Origin: Sphingomonas sp. BK580
GTDB taxonomy: Bacteria; Pseudomonadota; Alphaproteobacteria; Sphingomonadales; Sphingomonadaceae
Reading direction: 5' to 3'
Length of the DNA: 64,000 nucleotides
Assembly: GCF_014194975.1 (NCBI RefSeq)
Contig: NZ_JACIAY010000004.1
Coordinates: 248,001 to 312,000, forward strand
Shown piece after piece: positions 63,078 through 64,000 of the stretch. Position 1 is the stretch's first letter; each line of letters opens with the position of its first letter. The position numbers and the translations under genes are program-made. Below the pieces are notes generated by a model, which did no database searches, was not told the DNA's origin, and was given only the letters and a program-made list of their open reading frames with translations.

Positions 63078-63323
63078 ATGATCGTGAAGTTCTTCAGCAC
63101 CGCCGCCGCGCTGTCGCTGGCGGCCGCGCCCGCGCTCGCCGCGCCCGCCAACCCCGCGGCCTCGCTCTCGGTGAAACAGTCGTCGCGTGCGGGGGCGAGC
63201 TCGTCGCGATCTAGCGAGATGCTCGCGGGCGGCGGCGCGATCGTCGCCGCGGTGGCGGCGGCGGCAGTGATCGCCGGGATCATCATCATCGCCGACGACG
63301 GCGACGACTCGGACAGCAACTGA
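63078..63323 (+). CDS. Small exported membrane-anchored peptide
   Basis: 81 residues with a strong ribosome site (AAGGAGACG). The signal peptide is MIVKFFSTAAALSLAAAPAL plus AAPA. A Ser-rich middle (QSSRAGASSSRSSEMLAGGG) is followed by a hydrophobic segment (AIVAAVAAAAVIAGIIIIAD) and an acidic tail (DDGDDSDSN). The topology suggests a short periplasmic part anchored by its C-terminal helix. I know of no function. It is divergent from the autotransporter gene, with 162 bp between starts. Confidence 0.78.
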   Translation: MIVKFFSTAAALSLAAAPALAAPANPAASLSVKQSSRAGASSSRSSEMLAGGGAIVAAVAAAAVIAGIIIIADDGDDSDSN

Positions 63324-63327
63324 CGTC

Positions 63328-63361
63328 GTGACCGACGGCGCGATCGCGCGGCGTCGGTCAC
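63328..63361. terminator. Hairpin after the small exported peptide gene
   Basis: GTGACCGAC at 63328-63336 pairs with GTCGGTCAC at 63353-63361, and the loop is itself a palindrome (GCGCGATCGCGC). It lies four bases after the stop codon. A T-run is lacking. Confidence 0.6.
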
Positions 63362-63429
63362 TTCCCGCGGCGGCAGGCCCGACCGTCGCGCGACGATGTG
63401 GCGGCGTCCGCCGCGCCGCCGAGAGGGAA

Positions 63430-63460
63430 GCGCCGGTCGCTCGCCCGGGGCGACCGGCGC
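63430..63460. terminator. Hairpin at the 3' end of the third PEP-CTERM gene
   Basis: GCGCCGGTCGC at 63430-63440 pairs perfectly with GCGACCGGCGC at 63450-63460 around a nine-base loop. It lies 12 bp beyond the stop of the minus-strand PEP-CTERM gene and faces the hairpin of the convergent gene. Confidence 0.65.
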
Positions 63461-63472
63461 ACCTGCGTCAGG

Positions 63473-64000
63473 TCAGGCCGGCACGTTCGACGCCTCACCC
63501 GCCACGGTCCGCCGGCGGCGGAGCGCCGCGCCGACCGCGCCGAAGCCCAGGATCATCAGCGCCCATGTCGCCGGCTCGGGCACCGCCGGCTGGAGCCCGC
63601 GGGTGGAGAGATTGGCGTTCTCGGGCGAGAAATCGGTGATCTGGTCATTGCTGCCCAGGCCGATCCGCGGCCACAAGTTGAAGCCATAGTCGGCCCCGGC
63701 GAAGCCGGTCGAGGGCAGCAGCGACTCACCGACCCGCGCGGTGATGATGTTCCCCGCGATGCTGATCGCACCGGGATCGAGCGCGGTCGCGCCGACACTG
63801 CCGGTGCCGTCCTTGCGTAGGACGATCGCCTGATTGAAGATGACGTTCGCCTGGCCGATCCCGGCGAAGGGGCGGATCGTGCCGGTGCCGGTGTTGACCC
63901 CGATGACGTACAGGCCCCCCGTCATCGCGTCGATCGCGCCAGCGAAGGTCGCCCCGAGCGTGAAAAACTTGCCCACGGCGTCGTAGTTGACCGAGAAGCT
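63473..64000 (-). CDS. PEP-CTERM exported protein, 5' end beyond the window
   Basis: The last 176 or so residues of a secreted protein. The frame is open to the window edge (SFSVNYDAVGKFFTLGATFA), and there is no signal peptide at the internal Met codons, so the true start is outside. The visible part is beta-rich (GGLYVIGVNTGTGTIRPFAG) and ends with the sorting signal VPEPATWALMILGFG, AVGAALRRRR and a short tail. It should be processed by the exosortase at 6.7 kb. Function of the mature domain is unknown. Confidence 0.88.
   Translation of the reverse strand, partial: SFSVNYDAVGKFFTLGATFAGAIDAMTGGLYVIGVNTGTGTIRPFAGIGQANVIFNQAIVLRKDGTGSVGATALDPGAISIAGNIITARVGESLLPSTGFAGADYGFNLWPRIGLGSNDQITDFSPENANLSTRGLQPAVPEPATWALMILGFGAVGAALRRRRTVAGEASNVPA

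Noticed and set aside
1..64000. CRISPR arrays, tRNA or rRNA genes, insertion sequences, prophage or plasmid origins
   Set aside because: I looked for spaced direct repeats, cloverleaf patterns, transposase motifs and integrase genes and saw none; all repeats found are short palindromic intergenic units.

Overview
The window is a GC-rich (about 70% by eye), densely packed stretch of chromosome from an alphaproteobacterium, most likely a sphingomonad (Sphingomonas or a close relative). The evidence is: three proteins ending in the sphingomonad-type PEP-CTERM sorting signal (PEPATWA plus a short hydrophobic run and an Arg cluster); an exosortase set of the XrtV kind with its 83-residue accessory protein; a chemoreceptor with the [13 protein letters not shown] signature; a TonB-dependent receptor run by a FecI/FecR pair; and many small GC-rich intergenic repeats of types common in this group. 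I saw no phage, insertion sequence, tRNA, rRNA or CRISPR array.

Layout. 1-2.9 kb: end of an aminopeptidase P gene, an HNH nuclease and an EF-hand lipoprotein. 3.2-18.4 kb: an exopolysaccharide and protein-sorting island. It holds a UDP-xylose synthase, an O-acyltransferase, a GT2 glycosyltransferase, exosortase V with EpsI, its small accessory protein and an EpsD-like foldase. Next come a four-gene export operon (Wza-like, outer-membrane barrel, Wzz-like, BY-kinase) and a divergent assembly operon (TPR lipoprotein, priming sugar-phosphate transferase, WecB/TagA/CpsF transferase, membrane protein). 18.8-23.1 kb: two PEP-CTERM proteins with a GT14-like transferase, a metallophosphatase, a CAP-domain protein and an L,D-transpeptidase. 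23.2-30.5 kb: a LysR regulator divergent from a complete valine/isobutyrate catabolic operon (mmsA, acyl-CoA dehydrogenase, HIBYL-CoA hydrolase, enoyl-CoA hydratase, mmsB) with an unexplained lipoprotein inside it. 30.7-43.7 kb: M1 aminopeptidase, kynU-kynA, a MarR-controlled EmrAB/outer-membrane efflux operon and a large M16 peptidase. 43.7-48.5 kb: housekeeping genes (AI-2E-family permease, purE-purK, luciferase-like monooxygenase, ABM monooxygenase). 48.9-55.7 kb: a signalling block (a small helical protein coupled to a GAF-GGDEF cyclase, a 134-residue orphan, a chemoreceptor, and a PAS/GAF/PAS hybrid histidine kinase broken by a one-base frameshift). 55.7-64 kb: a TonB receptor/FecR/FecI operon, a large autotransporter, a small exported peptide and a third PEP-CTERM protein cut by the window end.

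How the parts fit. XrtV should cleave the PEP-CTERM proteins at the inner membrane; the adjacent polysaccharide machinery is the usual genomic companion of exosortases and probably builds the matrix these proteins reach. The valine operon carries four steps from isobutyryl-CoA to methylmalonate semialdehyde and the CoA-acylating step beyond. The strongest leads for follow-up are the PEP-CTERM/L,D-transpeptidase/CAP cluster, the lipoprotein inside the valine operon, the repeat hairpin that holds the ribosome site of the HIBYL-CoA hydrolase gene, the palindrome in front of the MarR gene, and the split hybrid kinase.
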